This document shows positions 7,946-12,697 of a stretch of DNA of 12,697 nt, piece by piece. The number at the start of each line of letters is the position of its first letter. Position 1 is the stretch's first letter. The stretch comes from Chitinophagaceae bacterium (lineage in GTDB: Bacteria; Bacteroidota; Bacteroidia; Chitinophagales; UBA10324), in assembly GCA_023251195.1 (NCBI GenBank), contig JAHEZG010000071.1, forward strand, positions 1-12,697. Direction: 5' to 3'. Position numbers and translations under genes: made by a program. The notes beneath the pieces were generated by a model. That model did no database searches and was not told the DNA's origin. It saw nothing but the letters and a program-made list of their open reading frames with translations.

Positions 7946-8003
7946 TTTTTTTAGTGTGTTGGTGTTTCTCCTCTCGCGCCTACATGGTGTTTTCATCAGC
8001 AGG
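7946..8003 (-). repeat. Cassette-like repeat, copy 1 (hairpin plus leader)
   Basis: On the minus strand this starts with an imperfect hairpin (7979-8003; arms CCTGCTGATG and CACCATGTAGG around an AAAA loop, with an unpaired base on one side). It continues through GGCGCGAGAGGAGAAAC to CACACTAAAAAAATG. Much of it is shared with copy 2 (8478-8530), and the hairpin with copy 3 (8583-8607). It fills the gap between the 140-residue and 142-residue genes. Confidence 0.65.
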
Positions 8004-8057
8004 TTTTTTATTACTTTTCTTATTGTTATGTGCATTTACTTCACTATCCGTTATTTT

Positions 8058-8480
8058 TTAATAATTTAAAATATCCAATTGATCTTTTATTGCTTTAGCA
8101 AACTCATACCCTTCTTTTTTGTATCTATTTTCTACAACAATTTTTTTTCTTTTGTCATCATTTGTATAAATAACAATTCTATGGTACCCAAACCAATTTG
8201 TAATTATAACGGCAACAGAAATAAATAAAAAAATCAACGGACCTACTAGACCTACACCTCCTGGACTATCACTAATTATCATTTGAATACAAACTATTGT
8301 TAGGATCAATCCTGAAATAATATAAATATAATTTCTGATAAAAGTAAAGCTAACTGATCTGACATTACTTATTTGTATTGTTTCTTTATTATCCTTTTTA
8401 ATATCAATATATCTTTTTGTTATGCACCCAAAAATATTATCCAAAATAATTTCTTCTTGTTGGTTCATATACTCTTTCAT
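8058..8480 (-). CDS. Two-TM hypothetical membrane protein (DUF6232-like layout)
   Basis: 140 residues. A strand-rich N-terminal segment (about 10-47; ITKRYIDIKKDNKETIQISNV) is followed by two hydrophobic helices (about 50-69 and 79-96) separated by a short glycine/proline turn. A C-terminal strand and helix follow (RIVIYTND... then EGYEFAKAIKDQLDIL). Order and content resemble small membrane proteins of the DUF6232 type, where a PH-like beta domain is interrupted by a TM hairpin; this is a visual resemblance only. The ATG at 8480 sits inside a repeat copy; an alternative in-frame ATG is at 8468. Function and partner unknown. Confidence 0.65.
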   Translation of the reverse strand: MKEYMNQQEEIILDNIFGCITKRYIDIKKDNKETIQISNVRSVSFTFIRNYIYIISGLILTIVCIQMIISDSPGGVGLVGPLIFLFISVAVIITNWFGYHRIVIYTNDDKRKKIVVENRYKKEGYEFAKAIKDQLDILNY

Positions 8481-8530
8481 TTTTTTTAGTGTGGTGTTGT
8501 TTTACCGCTCAAGCCCCTGCATGGTGTTTT
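8481..8530 (-). repeat. Cassette-like repeat, copy 2 (leader of the 140-residue gene)
   Basis: On the minus strand, AAAACACCATGCAGGGGC (from 8530) leads through TTGAGCGG to CACACTAAAAAAAATG, so the last bases form the start of the downstream gene. It aligns end to end with copy 1 and shares its 5' part (CCATrCAAGGGCTTG-type) with copy 3. The 5' arm of the hairpin is missing and replaced by a run of A; just upstream there is another CACTAAAAAAAA (around 8524-8536), suggesting a partial tandem duplication. Confidence 0.65.
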
Positions 8531-8561
8531 TTTTAGTGCGTTAATTTTCCTTTTTCTCAAA

Positions 8562-8569
8562 CAAATATA
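8562..8569 (-). promoter_or_regulatory. TAnnTTTG -7-type box adjoining repeat copy 3
   Basis: TATATTTG on the minus strand, an exact match to the Bacteroidota -7 consensus, directly after GGGGCGGT of repeat copy 3. It could drive the 140-residue gene and those behind it. No TTTG lies at the expected -33 distance, so the call is tentative. Confidence 0.4.
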
Positions 8570-8570
8570 A

Positions 8571-8607
8571 CCGCCCCAAGCCCTTGTATGGAGTTTTCTC
8601 CAGCAAG
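8571..8607 (-). repeat. Cassette-like repeat, copy 3 (intact hairpin)
   Basis: Minus-strand arms CTTGCTGGAG and CTCCATACAAG around an AAAA loop (8583-8607), with a 1-versus-2 base asymmetry inside the stem, followed by GGCTTGGGGCGG. Compared with copy 1, paired positions differ in compensating fashion (CTTG/CAAG versus CCTG/TAGG) while the AAAA loop and the asymmetry are kept. Lies between the divergent nth gene and the small minus-strand genes. Confidence 0.65.
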
Positions 8608-8657
8608 AATTTTCACTCTTTCATTTTTACTTTTTCATTTCATAATACATTCGCTTC

Positions 8658-9317
8658 ATGACCCGCAAAGATTTATTTGATTTTGTTATTCAGTACTTCG
8701 AAAAAAATATGCCCATTGCCGAAACAGAACTGGTGTATGAAAATCCGTTTCAGCTTTTAGTATCAGTTATTCTTTCAGCGCAGTGTACTGATAAGCGCGT
8801 GAACATGACCACTCCTGCATTATTCAAAGTTTATCCAACATCTGAAAAATTAGCAAAAGCAACTTTCGATGAAGTATTTCCTTTCATTAAAAGCATCTCG
8901 TATCCCAACAACAAGACCAAGCACCTGATTGGTATGTCGCAAATGCTGGAGGAGAAATTCAACAGCGAAGTTCCATCCGATACAGAACTGTTACAGCAAT
9001 TACCCGGAGTTGGAAGAAAGACAGCGAATGTGATTGCCTCCTGCGTTTTCAATCAGCCCAAGATGGCAGTTGACACGCATGTGCAAAGAGTAGCTGCAAG
9101 AATCGGTTTAACACGCGGCGCAAAAAATCCATTGCAAACCGAATTGCAATTAATAAAATACATTCCTGAAAATTTAATTTCGAAAGCGCATCACTGGCTC
9201 ATTCTTCATGGCAGATATGTTTGCGTTGCACGAAAACCTAAATGCGAAGAGTGCGGACTGCGCGAAGTTTGTAAATATTATCAGAGCACTTTACCGAAAG
9301 TGAAGATGAAGAAATGA
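8658..9317 (+). CDS. nth: Endonuclease III
   Basis: Bifunctional DNA glycosylase/AP lyase of base excision repair that removes oxidised pyrimidines. 219 residues, close to the 211 of the E. coli enzyme. It has the substrate-binding block LLVSVILSAQCTDKRVN (33-49) and the helix-hairpin-helix LPGVGRKTANV (115-125) with catalytic Lys121. Catalytic Asp139 lies in AVDTHVQRVAARIGL. The C-terminal 4Fe-4S loop is C189-x6-C196-x2-C199-x5-C205. All key residues are present. ATG start at 8658; the upstream AT-rich leader has no Shine-Dalgarno. It is convergent with nothing nearby and is followed 13 bases later by the hairpin array of the transposase locus. Confidence 0.97.
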   Translation: MTRKDLFDFVIQYFEKNMPIAETELVYENPFQLLVSVILSAQCTDKRVNMTTPALFKVYPTSEKLAKATFDEVFPFIKSISYPNNKTKHLIGMSQMLEEKFNSEVPSDTELLQQLPGVGRKTANVIASCVFNQPKMAVDTHVQRVAARIGLTRGAKNPLQTELQLIKYIPENLISKAHHWLILHGRYVCVARKPKCEECGLREVCKYYQSTLPKVKMKK

Positions 9318-9329
9318 ACTGTGCTCACA

Positions 9330-9419
9330 ATTCAACCACTTCGTGGTTGTGTTGAGTTGGTTGGGTTTTATCCTCTGCATTTCATGCAGAGTTATTCAAA
9401 TTAAATCCTTTCAGGATTT
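9330..9419 (-). repeat. Left hairpin array (three hairpins, minus orientation)
   Basis: CAACCAC-TTC-GTGGTTG (9333-9349), CTCTGCAT-TTC-ATGCAGAG (9373-9391) and AAATCCT-TTC-AGGATTT (9403-9419), all perfect stems with TTC loops (GAA on the minus strand). Read on the minus strand the order is A hairpin (9419-9403), linker AATTTGAATAA, B hairpin (9391-9373), 23 bases, then a second A-type hairpin (9349-9333) followed by AAT. Confidence 0.9.
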
Positions 9420-9476
9420 TTGAAATACAGAAAGCTGAATTAAAAATGAGCAAGTAAAATTTACATTTGAGTTGCG

Positions 9477-9519
9477 AAGTCTGAAGGACTTAAGTTGAAT
9501 AATCACTAACGGAATTAGT
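9477..9519 (+). repeat. Decayed A+B hairpin module
   Basis: AAGTCT-GAA-GGACTT (9477-9491; one T-G pair), linker AAGTTGAATAATC, then ACTAAC-GGA-ATTAGT (9505-9519; one C-A mismatch). Same order and linker as the other modules, with signs of decay. Confidence 0.75.
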
Positions 9520-9565
9520 AGAAACGACTCTGGATTTTGAAAATACTTTAAATCATTTTTAAGCA

Positions 9566-9650
9566 AAGTCCGAAGGACTTAAATTTGAATAACCCCGAAT
9601 GCAATTCGGGGGTACAATACAATCAAGAAACCACAACTCCGAAGGAGTTG
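9566..9650 (+). repeat. Hairpin array upstream of the transposase (three hairpins, plus orientation)
   Basis: AAGTCC-GAA-GGACTT (9566-9580), linker AAATTTGAATAA, CCCCGAAT-GCA-ATTCGGGG (9593-9611), 22 bases, CAACTCC-GAA-GGAGTTG (9634-9650), then AAT. This is the same three-hairpin layout as 9330-9419 in the opposite orientation. The last hairpin ends 12 bases before the transposase ATG and includes a GGAG. Confidence 0.9.
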
Positions 9651-9662
9651 AATCAACATAAG

Positions 9663-10109
9663 ATGAGCACTTACACTCAAATACTTTATCAAATTGTTTT
9701 CAGTACTAAAAACAGAGAGCAAACTTTAGAGAAAGAAAATCGCAAAGAGTTGTTCAAATACATCTGGGGAATATTGAAAAACAAGAAGTGTCATTTATAC
9801 CAAATTGGTGGAGTGGCTGACCATATTCATATGGTTACACATCTGCATCCCACTATAGCACTTTCATCATTGATTAAAGATATAAAGTTGGCAAGTTCAG
9901 AACATATAAAAGCCGAAAACCTTTTTCAAAAATTTTCTGCCTGGCAAGAAGGATATGGAGCGTTCACTTATTCAATTAAGGAGAAAGACAGATTGATAGA
10001 ATATGTAAAAAATCAGGAAGAACATCATCGTAAGAAAACCTTCAGAGAAGAATATATTGAATTACTGAAGGAACACGGAATTGAATTTGAGGAGAAATAT
10101 CTTTTGTAA
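9663..10109 (+). CDS. tnpA: IS200/IS605-family Y1 transposase (RAYT-like, REP-associated type)
   Basis: HUH single-strand transposase, 148 residues, expected to cut and join ssDNA next to short hairpins through a 5'-phosphotyrosine. Features: N-terminal strand YTQILYQIVFSTKNR (4-18); H54-I55-H56 metal-binding HUH motif in GGVADHIHM; SLIKDIKLASSEHIK (69-83); WQEGYGAFTYS (94-104); and the nucleophile Tyr114 followed by Q118 in YVKNQEEHH. The C-terminus FREEYIELLKEHGIEFEEKYL is a lineage-typical tail. All catalytic residues look intact, so the protein could be active. The frame extends to a TTG at 9585, but that stretch encodes the hairpins; the ATG at 9663 gives the canonical MSTYTQ start. No tnpB gene accompanies it. 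The many flanking hairpins suggest a domesticated, REP-type role rather than a simple IS. Confidence 0.93.
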   Translation: MSTYTQILYQIVFSTKNREQTLEKENRKELFKYIWGILKNKKCHLYQIGGVADHIHMVTHLHPTIALSSLIKDIKLASSEHIKAENLFQKFSAWQEGYGAFTYSIKEKDRLIEYVKNQEEHHRKKTFREEYIELLKEHGIEFEEKYLL

Positions 10110-10113
10110 ATTC

Positions 10114-10182
10114 ATTCAACCACTTCGTGGTTGTGTTGTGTTTGGAATTATTTTCTATTCAAATTAAATCCTTTCAGGATTT
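10114..10182 (-). repeat. Right hairpin array (two hairpins)
   Basis: CAACCAC-TTC-GTGGTTG (10117-10133) and AAATCCT-TTC-AGGATTT (10166-10182), identical to the first and third hairpins of the left array, including flanks. The B hairpin is missing; 17 unrelated bases take its place. It lies between the convergent tnpA and LexA-like genes, starting 4 bases after the tnpA stop, and may terminate transcription in both directions. Confidence 0.9.
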
Positions 10183-10215
10183 CTATTACGAGAGTTGATT
10201 TATAGAAAAAAATCT

Positions 10216-10842
10216 TTAAAACTTCTTCACCACATCCAACACCTTCCCACTAATCCTGAAATCATCATCGCGATGAATAAAGATTGGTGAATAATCTTTT
10301 GTTGATTCTGAAAGCAACACAATTCTATCATTGGCTTTGTCGAGTCGATACTTTTTAATATTCGCCATGCCATCAATAATGGAAACAACATAGTCGTTGT
10401 CTTTCGGAGAAATATTTTCGCTGTCAACTATCACATAATCGCCGCTTTCAATATTCTTCCCCTTCACACTTGATTTGTTAAGCGAGTTGCCATCTGCTTT
10501 TATCACATACAAACCCTTTTTGTAAGGCACCAGGTTGCGCGAAATTTTTAAGTACCCTTCAATATTTTCATTGGCATAAATCTCCGCCGGTCCGCAATTC
10601 GCCGAACCAACTATTGGCAGCGAAACAAAAAGGTTGTCTGCCTTGGTTTTGTTGCTGATACGCTTGATGGTTTGGTTCCGCTTGTCAATTAAAATAAATC
10701 CCTTTGCTTCGAGTTGACTTAAATGATGCTTTACCTTCTGTGGCAATTTTTCTCCAATGAGGTCACCTATTTCGCGAAGCGTGAGGTTGCCGATATTCTT
10801 GCGGTCAATTTCACTGAGCAATTGTTCTTGTAGTGGATGCAT
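10216..10842 (-). CDS. LexA-family repressor (winged helix plus S24 peptidase)
   Basis: SOS-type transcriptional repressor that cleaves itself when stimulated by RecA filaments. 208 residues, close to the 202 of E. coli LexA. A winged-helix DNA-binding domain covers 1-62 (LTLREIGDLIGEKLPQKVKHH then LSQLEAKGFILID), followed by a linker. The S24 domain covers 75-208: scissile-site region ANCGPAEIY with Cys83-Gly84 (LexA cuts Ala84-Gly85, UmuD Cys-Gly), nucleophile Ser120 in ADGNSLN, SGDYVIVD (133-140), and general-base Lys163 in ANIKKYR. The frame extends to a TTG at 10932, overlapping the upstream gene by 68 bases; the ATG at 10842 removes the overlap and gives the family length. It lies 22 bases behind the two-TM gene (operon) and the pair diverges from recA. 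It could be the genuine LexA or a paralogue dedicated to this operon. Confidence 0.88.
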   Translation of the reverse strand: MHPLQEQLLSEIDRKNIGNLTLREIGDLIGEKLPQKVKHHLSQLEAKGFILIDKRNQTIKRISNKTKADNLFVSLPIVGSANCGPAEIYANENIEGYLKISRNLVPYKKGLYVIKADGNSLNKSSVKGKNIESGDYVIVDSENISPKDNDYVVSIIDGMANIKKYRLDKANDRIVLLSESTKDYSPIFIHRDDDFRISGKVLDVVKKF

Positions 10843-10864
10843 ATTGAAGTTGGTTAAAGGAAAT

Positions 10865-11836
10865 TCATGTAAGAGTTGCTTGACTATTTGCCCGAAGATG
10901 TATCGTTTCAATTTCCATTCGTTTTCTTTCAAGACGATTATTAATGCATTCGTTATAACGATAAACCCAATTTGAAATTACCCTATTAAATATTGTTAAT
11001 GTTGTTGGCAAATCATCTGGAGTTTTTTCTAATTGTTTACTAATGATAAAGAAGACACCCAACAAATCGTCTTCGTTACAAGCATATGGCATGGGAGAGC
11101 AAATGATTGTAAGTTCATTCAATTGGTTTCTAAAATTTGCTTTTACAAACTGATAATTATTGAGTGATTTTCTAATAGCAGTCTGTATCTCTAACTCCTC
11201 ATTTGTTAAATTAGTTTGTTGTAGCAACTCCTTATCAATTCCGTTTTCTGTTGGAAATAATGTGTCATTAATAATTATTACTCCCTTATCAGTGTATGCA
11301 GTTTTTTCTGATGTAAGAGAGGAGTAATGGTCGAGATAAAGTCCTAAAGTAAATTGAGTGTTGAGTGTGTTAAGAAGAAAATATGTATTAGCGACAACTG
11401 GTTCAATAAGTTCTCTAACTCCTGCTTGAACTCCAGTGTCACAAAGATGAATTTCGTTGGAAGGATTTAATTCACATGTTTGCCCGTTTAGTCGTTCAAT
11501 TGCCTGAACAACAAATTCGCTTATTGCCTTCTGTCGTTCTGCCTCATATTTTAATTCTTCAAGTTCCTTTTGAGATTTTAATTCGTTTGTAATTGAAGAT
11601 GGATAGTTAGCATTGTAAAGAATTTTTATGATTATAATGAATACATAAACGACAACAAGAGATATTAAAATGTTTGTCCAAATTCTATTGAGAGCTGTAT
11701 CAGTTGATGCAATGTTGCTCGAAGCAATTCCTATAAAGAGTACAATAAGAGCTTCAATAATTGAAAGTCCGATTGCTGCTGCGGTTATGACTTTGAAGAT
11801 TTTTTCAAGTCGTTTTATGATGTCTGAAAAATTCAT
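10865..11836 (-). CDS. Two-TM coiled-coil protein with C-terminal sensor-like domain, function unknown
   Basis: Not recognised as a named family. 323 residues: a short amphipathic start (MNFSDIIKRLEKIF), TM1 about 17-38, TM2 about 55-74, a charged coiled-coil linker (86-118; SQKELEELKYEAERQKAISE), then a globular domain of about 170 residues (130-297). That domain contains LIEPVVANTYFLL, KGVIIINDTLFP, LNELTIICSPMP and DLLGVFFIISKQLEKTPDDL; its strand/helix order is reminiscent of GAF-type sensor domains. The C-terminus is basic and helical (NNRLERKRMEIETI). Likely an inner-membrane protein with a cytoplasmic domain. The frame extends to a TTG at 11878; the ATG at 11836 is preferred. First gene of a two-gene operon with the LexA-like repressor, divergent from recA, which suggests DNA-damage-linked expression. 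Confidence 0.8.
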   Translation of the reverse strand: MNFSDIIKRLEKIFKVITAAAIGLSIIEALIVLFIGIASSNIASTDTALNRIWTNILISLVVVYVFIIIIKILYNANYPSSITNELKSQKELEELKYEAERQKAISEFVVQAIERLNGQTCELNPSNEIHLCDTGVQAGVRELIEPVVANTYFLLNTLNTQFTLGLYLDHYSSLTSEKTAYTDKGVIIINDTLFPTENGIDKELLQQTNLTNEELEIQTAIRKSLNNYQFVKANFRNQLNELTIICSPMPYACNEDDLLGVFFIISKQLEKTPDDLPTTLTIFNRVISNWVYRYNECINNRLERKRMEIETIHLRANSQATLT

Positions 11837-11875
11837 TTGTATTATTTTAATTTGATACAACCATGATTGTTTCTG

Positions 11876-11883
11876 CAAACTTA
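11876..11883 (-). promoter_or_regulatory. Candidate -7 box for the two-TM/LexA-like operon
   Basis: TAAGTTTG on the minus strand fits TAnnTTTG and lies 40 bases before the ATG at 11836. No TTG is found at the expected -33 distance, so confidence is low. Confidence 0.35.
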
Positions 11884-11920
11884 AATAAATTTCACTAATT
11901 ATTCTGTAAATATTTATTTA

Positions 11921-11959
11921 TTGACAAACTTGACAAACTCAAAAGAATATTTATATTTG
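11921..11959 (+). promoter_or_regulatory. recA promoter with 9-bp tandem repeat at the -33 element
   Basis: TATATTTG (11952-11959) matches the Bacteroidota -7 consensus. Exactly 19 bases upstream is TTG (11930-11932), the expected -33 position. The -33 TTG is the start of the second of two perfect tandem copies of TTGACAAAC (11921-11929 and 11930-11938). The duplication offers a possible operator that would occlude RNA polymerase. It implies a 5' leader of about 120 bases. Confidence 0.75.
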
Positions 11960-12008
11960 CATCAGATTCATTAACAAGACAAGTAAAAAATTGTGCATAA
12001 ATATTTCG

Positions 12009-12022
12009 CGAACTTTCGTTGG
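12009..12022 (+). promoter_or_regulatory. SOS-box-like dyad in the recA leader (weak)
   Basis: CGAAC-TTTC-GTTGG differs at one position from the CGAAC-N4-GTTCG LexA box known in Gram-positive bacteria. It lies about 50 bases downstream of the predicted transcription start. Whether a Bacteroidota LexA-type protein would use this sequence is unknown, and one near-match may be chance. Confidence 0.25.
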
Positions 12023-12088
12023 TTAAAAGATGGTGATGACTCACTTTCGTGGAGTATAGCAATACAATCAGTAAAAAAATTTTAAATC

Positions 12089-12697
12089 ATGGCGAACATA
12101 TCTTCGGAAAAACTCAAGGCGCTCAAACTTGCAATGGACAAGCTTGACAAAGATTACGGTAAAGGCACTGTAATGAAATTAGGTGACACGGTAATTGAAC
12201 CACTCGAAGCCATTTCAACCGGCTCACTCGGGTTGGATGTTGCGCTTGGAATCGGCGGATTACCCAAAGGAAGAGTTGTAGAAATTTACGGTCCGGAGTC
12301 AAGCGGAAAAACCACACTCGCTACTCATGTGATTGCAGAAGCGCAGCGCCGCGGAGGCATTGCAGCTTTCATTGATGCGGAACATGCATTCGATAAAGGT
12401 TACGCGCAAAAGCTCGGCGTTGATGTGGAGAATCTTTTAATCTCGCAACCCGACAATGGCGAACAGGCATTGGAAATTGCTGACAACCTTATTCGCTCAG
12501 GTGCCATTGATGTAATAGTAATTGACTCTGTTGCGGCGCTTGTTCCGAAAGCAGAAATTGAAGGCGAAATGGGCGACAGTAAAATGGGATTGCATGCACG
12601 ACTGATGAGTCAGGCAATGCGTAAACTTACAGGCACCATCAGCAAAACAGGTTGCCTTTGTATTTTCATTAATCAGTTGCGCGAAAAAATTGGTGTG
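12089..12697 (+). CDS. recA: RecA recombinase, N-terminal part (runs off window)
   Basis: ATP-dependent strand-exchange protein and co-protease that activates LexA self-cleavage. The first 203 residues are present. They include the N-terminal oligomerisation helix (KLKALKLAMDKLDKDYGKG, 8-26), ISTGSLGLDVALGIGGLPKG (42-61), Walker A GPESSGKTT (68-76), the catalytic-glutamate region IDAEHA, Walker B VIVIDSVAALVP followed by KAEIEGEMGD (L1 loop region), and FINQLREKIGV entering L2. The order and spacing are canonical; the family is about 340-350 residues, so the C-terminal 40% is missing. ATG at 12089 with no Shine-Dalgarno. Divergent from the LexA-like operon. Confidence 0.97.
   Translation, partial: MANISSEKLKALKLAMDKLDKDYGKGTVMKLGDTVIEPLEAISTGSLGLDVALGIGGLPKGRVVEIYGPESSGKTTLATHVIAEAQRRGGIAAFIDAEHAFDKGYAQKLGVDVENLLISQPDNGEQALEIADNLIRSGAIDVIVIDSVAALVPKAEIEGEMGDSKMGLHARLMSQAMRKLTGTISKTGCLCIFINQLREKIGV

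Larger units (their letters stand above)
9330..10182 (+). mobile_element. IS200/RAYT-like element with hairpin arrays
   Basis: The unit consists of a single HUH transposase gene (9663-10109) with hairpin arrays on both sides. The outermost sequences are direct repeats. A 25-bp identity (9330-9354 = 10114-10138) and a 27-bp identity (9393-9419 = 10156-10182) lie in the same order on each side, although the right copy lacks the middle hairpin. No tnpB, no classical terminal inverted repeats. True ends are uncertain: either these repeats belong to the element, or the transposase and the inner hairpins inserted into an existing array. Confidence 0.65.

Noticed and set aside
9330..10182. Possible CRISPR array
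   Set aside because: Repeats are hairpins of differing sequence in both orientations, without uniform repeat/spacer lengths, and no cas genes are present.
9330..10182. Complete IS605-type element with tnpB guide-RNA system
   Set aside because: Only a TnpA-like gene is present; no tnpB frame or remnant is seen on either side.
10843..10932. TTG at 10932 as the start of the LexA-like gene
   Set aside because: It would overlap the coding end of the two-TM gene by 68 bases and add residues outside the LexA fold; the ATG at 10842 fits.

Overview
The window looks like chromosomal DNA of a member of the Bacteroidota. The evidence is an AT-rich background, non-overlapping genes with almost no Shine-Dalgarno sequences, several exact copies of the Bacteroidota -7 promoter box TAnnTTTG (upstream of sucA, recA and the unknown membrane-protein gene, and at 8562-8569), and a one-piece ECF sigma factor followed by a very small partner protein. 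No genus can be named from the sequence alone.

Layout. 1-1453 (-): N-terminal half of the 2-oxoglutarate dehydrogenase E1 component (sucA), cut by the window edge. 1770-5741 (-): uvrA, followed only 9 bases later and in the same frame by a GT-B glycosyltransferase gene with no ATG start. 5944-7005 (+): an ECF sigma factor and a 78-residue partner, separated by a GC-rich dispersed palindrome and closed by a strong intrinsic terminator. 7278-8620 (-): three small genes of unknown function embedded in degenerate copies of one hairpin-containing repeat, resembling a decayed cassette array. 8658-9317 (+): endonuclease III (nth). 9330-10182: an IS200/RAYT-like HUH transposase gene surrounded by at least ten short hairpins with three-base loops. 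10216-11836 (-): a LexA-family S24 repressor behind a two-TM protein of unknown function. 12089-12697 (+): the start of recA, read divergently from that operon.

Functional themes. DNA repair recurs: UvrA (nucleotide excision), Nth (base excision), RecA (recombination and SOS co-protease) and a LexA-type repressor with the expected Cys-Gly scissile bond and Ser/Lys dyad. RecA filaments normally trigger self-cleavage of LexA-family proteins, so the LexA-like operon divergent from recA is plausibly a local SOS circuit. The shared intergenic region carries a perfect 9-bp tandem repeat overlapping the recA -33 element.

The most unusual part is the transposase locus. Hairpins of two classes recur in the fixed order A hairpin, TTGAATA-like linker, B hairpin, in both orientations. 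Their stems differ by compensatory base-pair changes while the tri-nucleotide loop and the 3' TTGAAT tag stay constant. This is the signature expected of a REP/RAYT-type system in which a single-strand transposase recognises structure plus a short tag. It is the best candidate here for a poorly described biological system.
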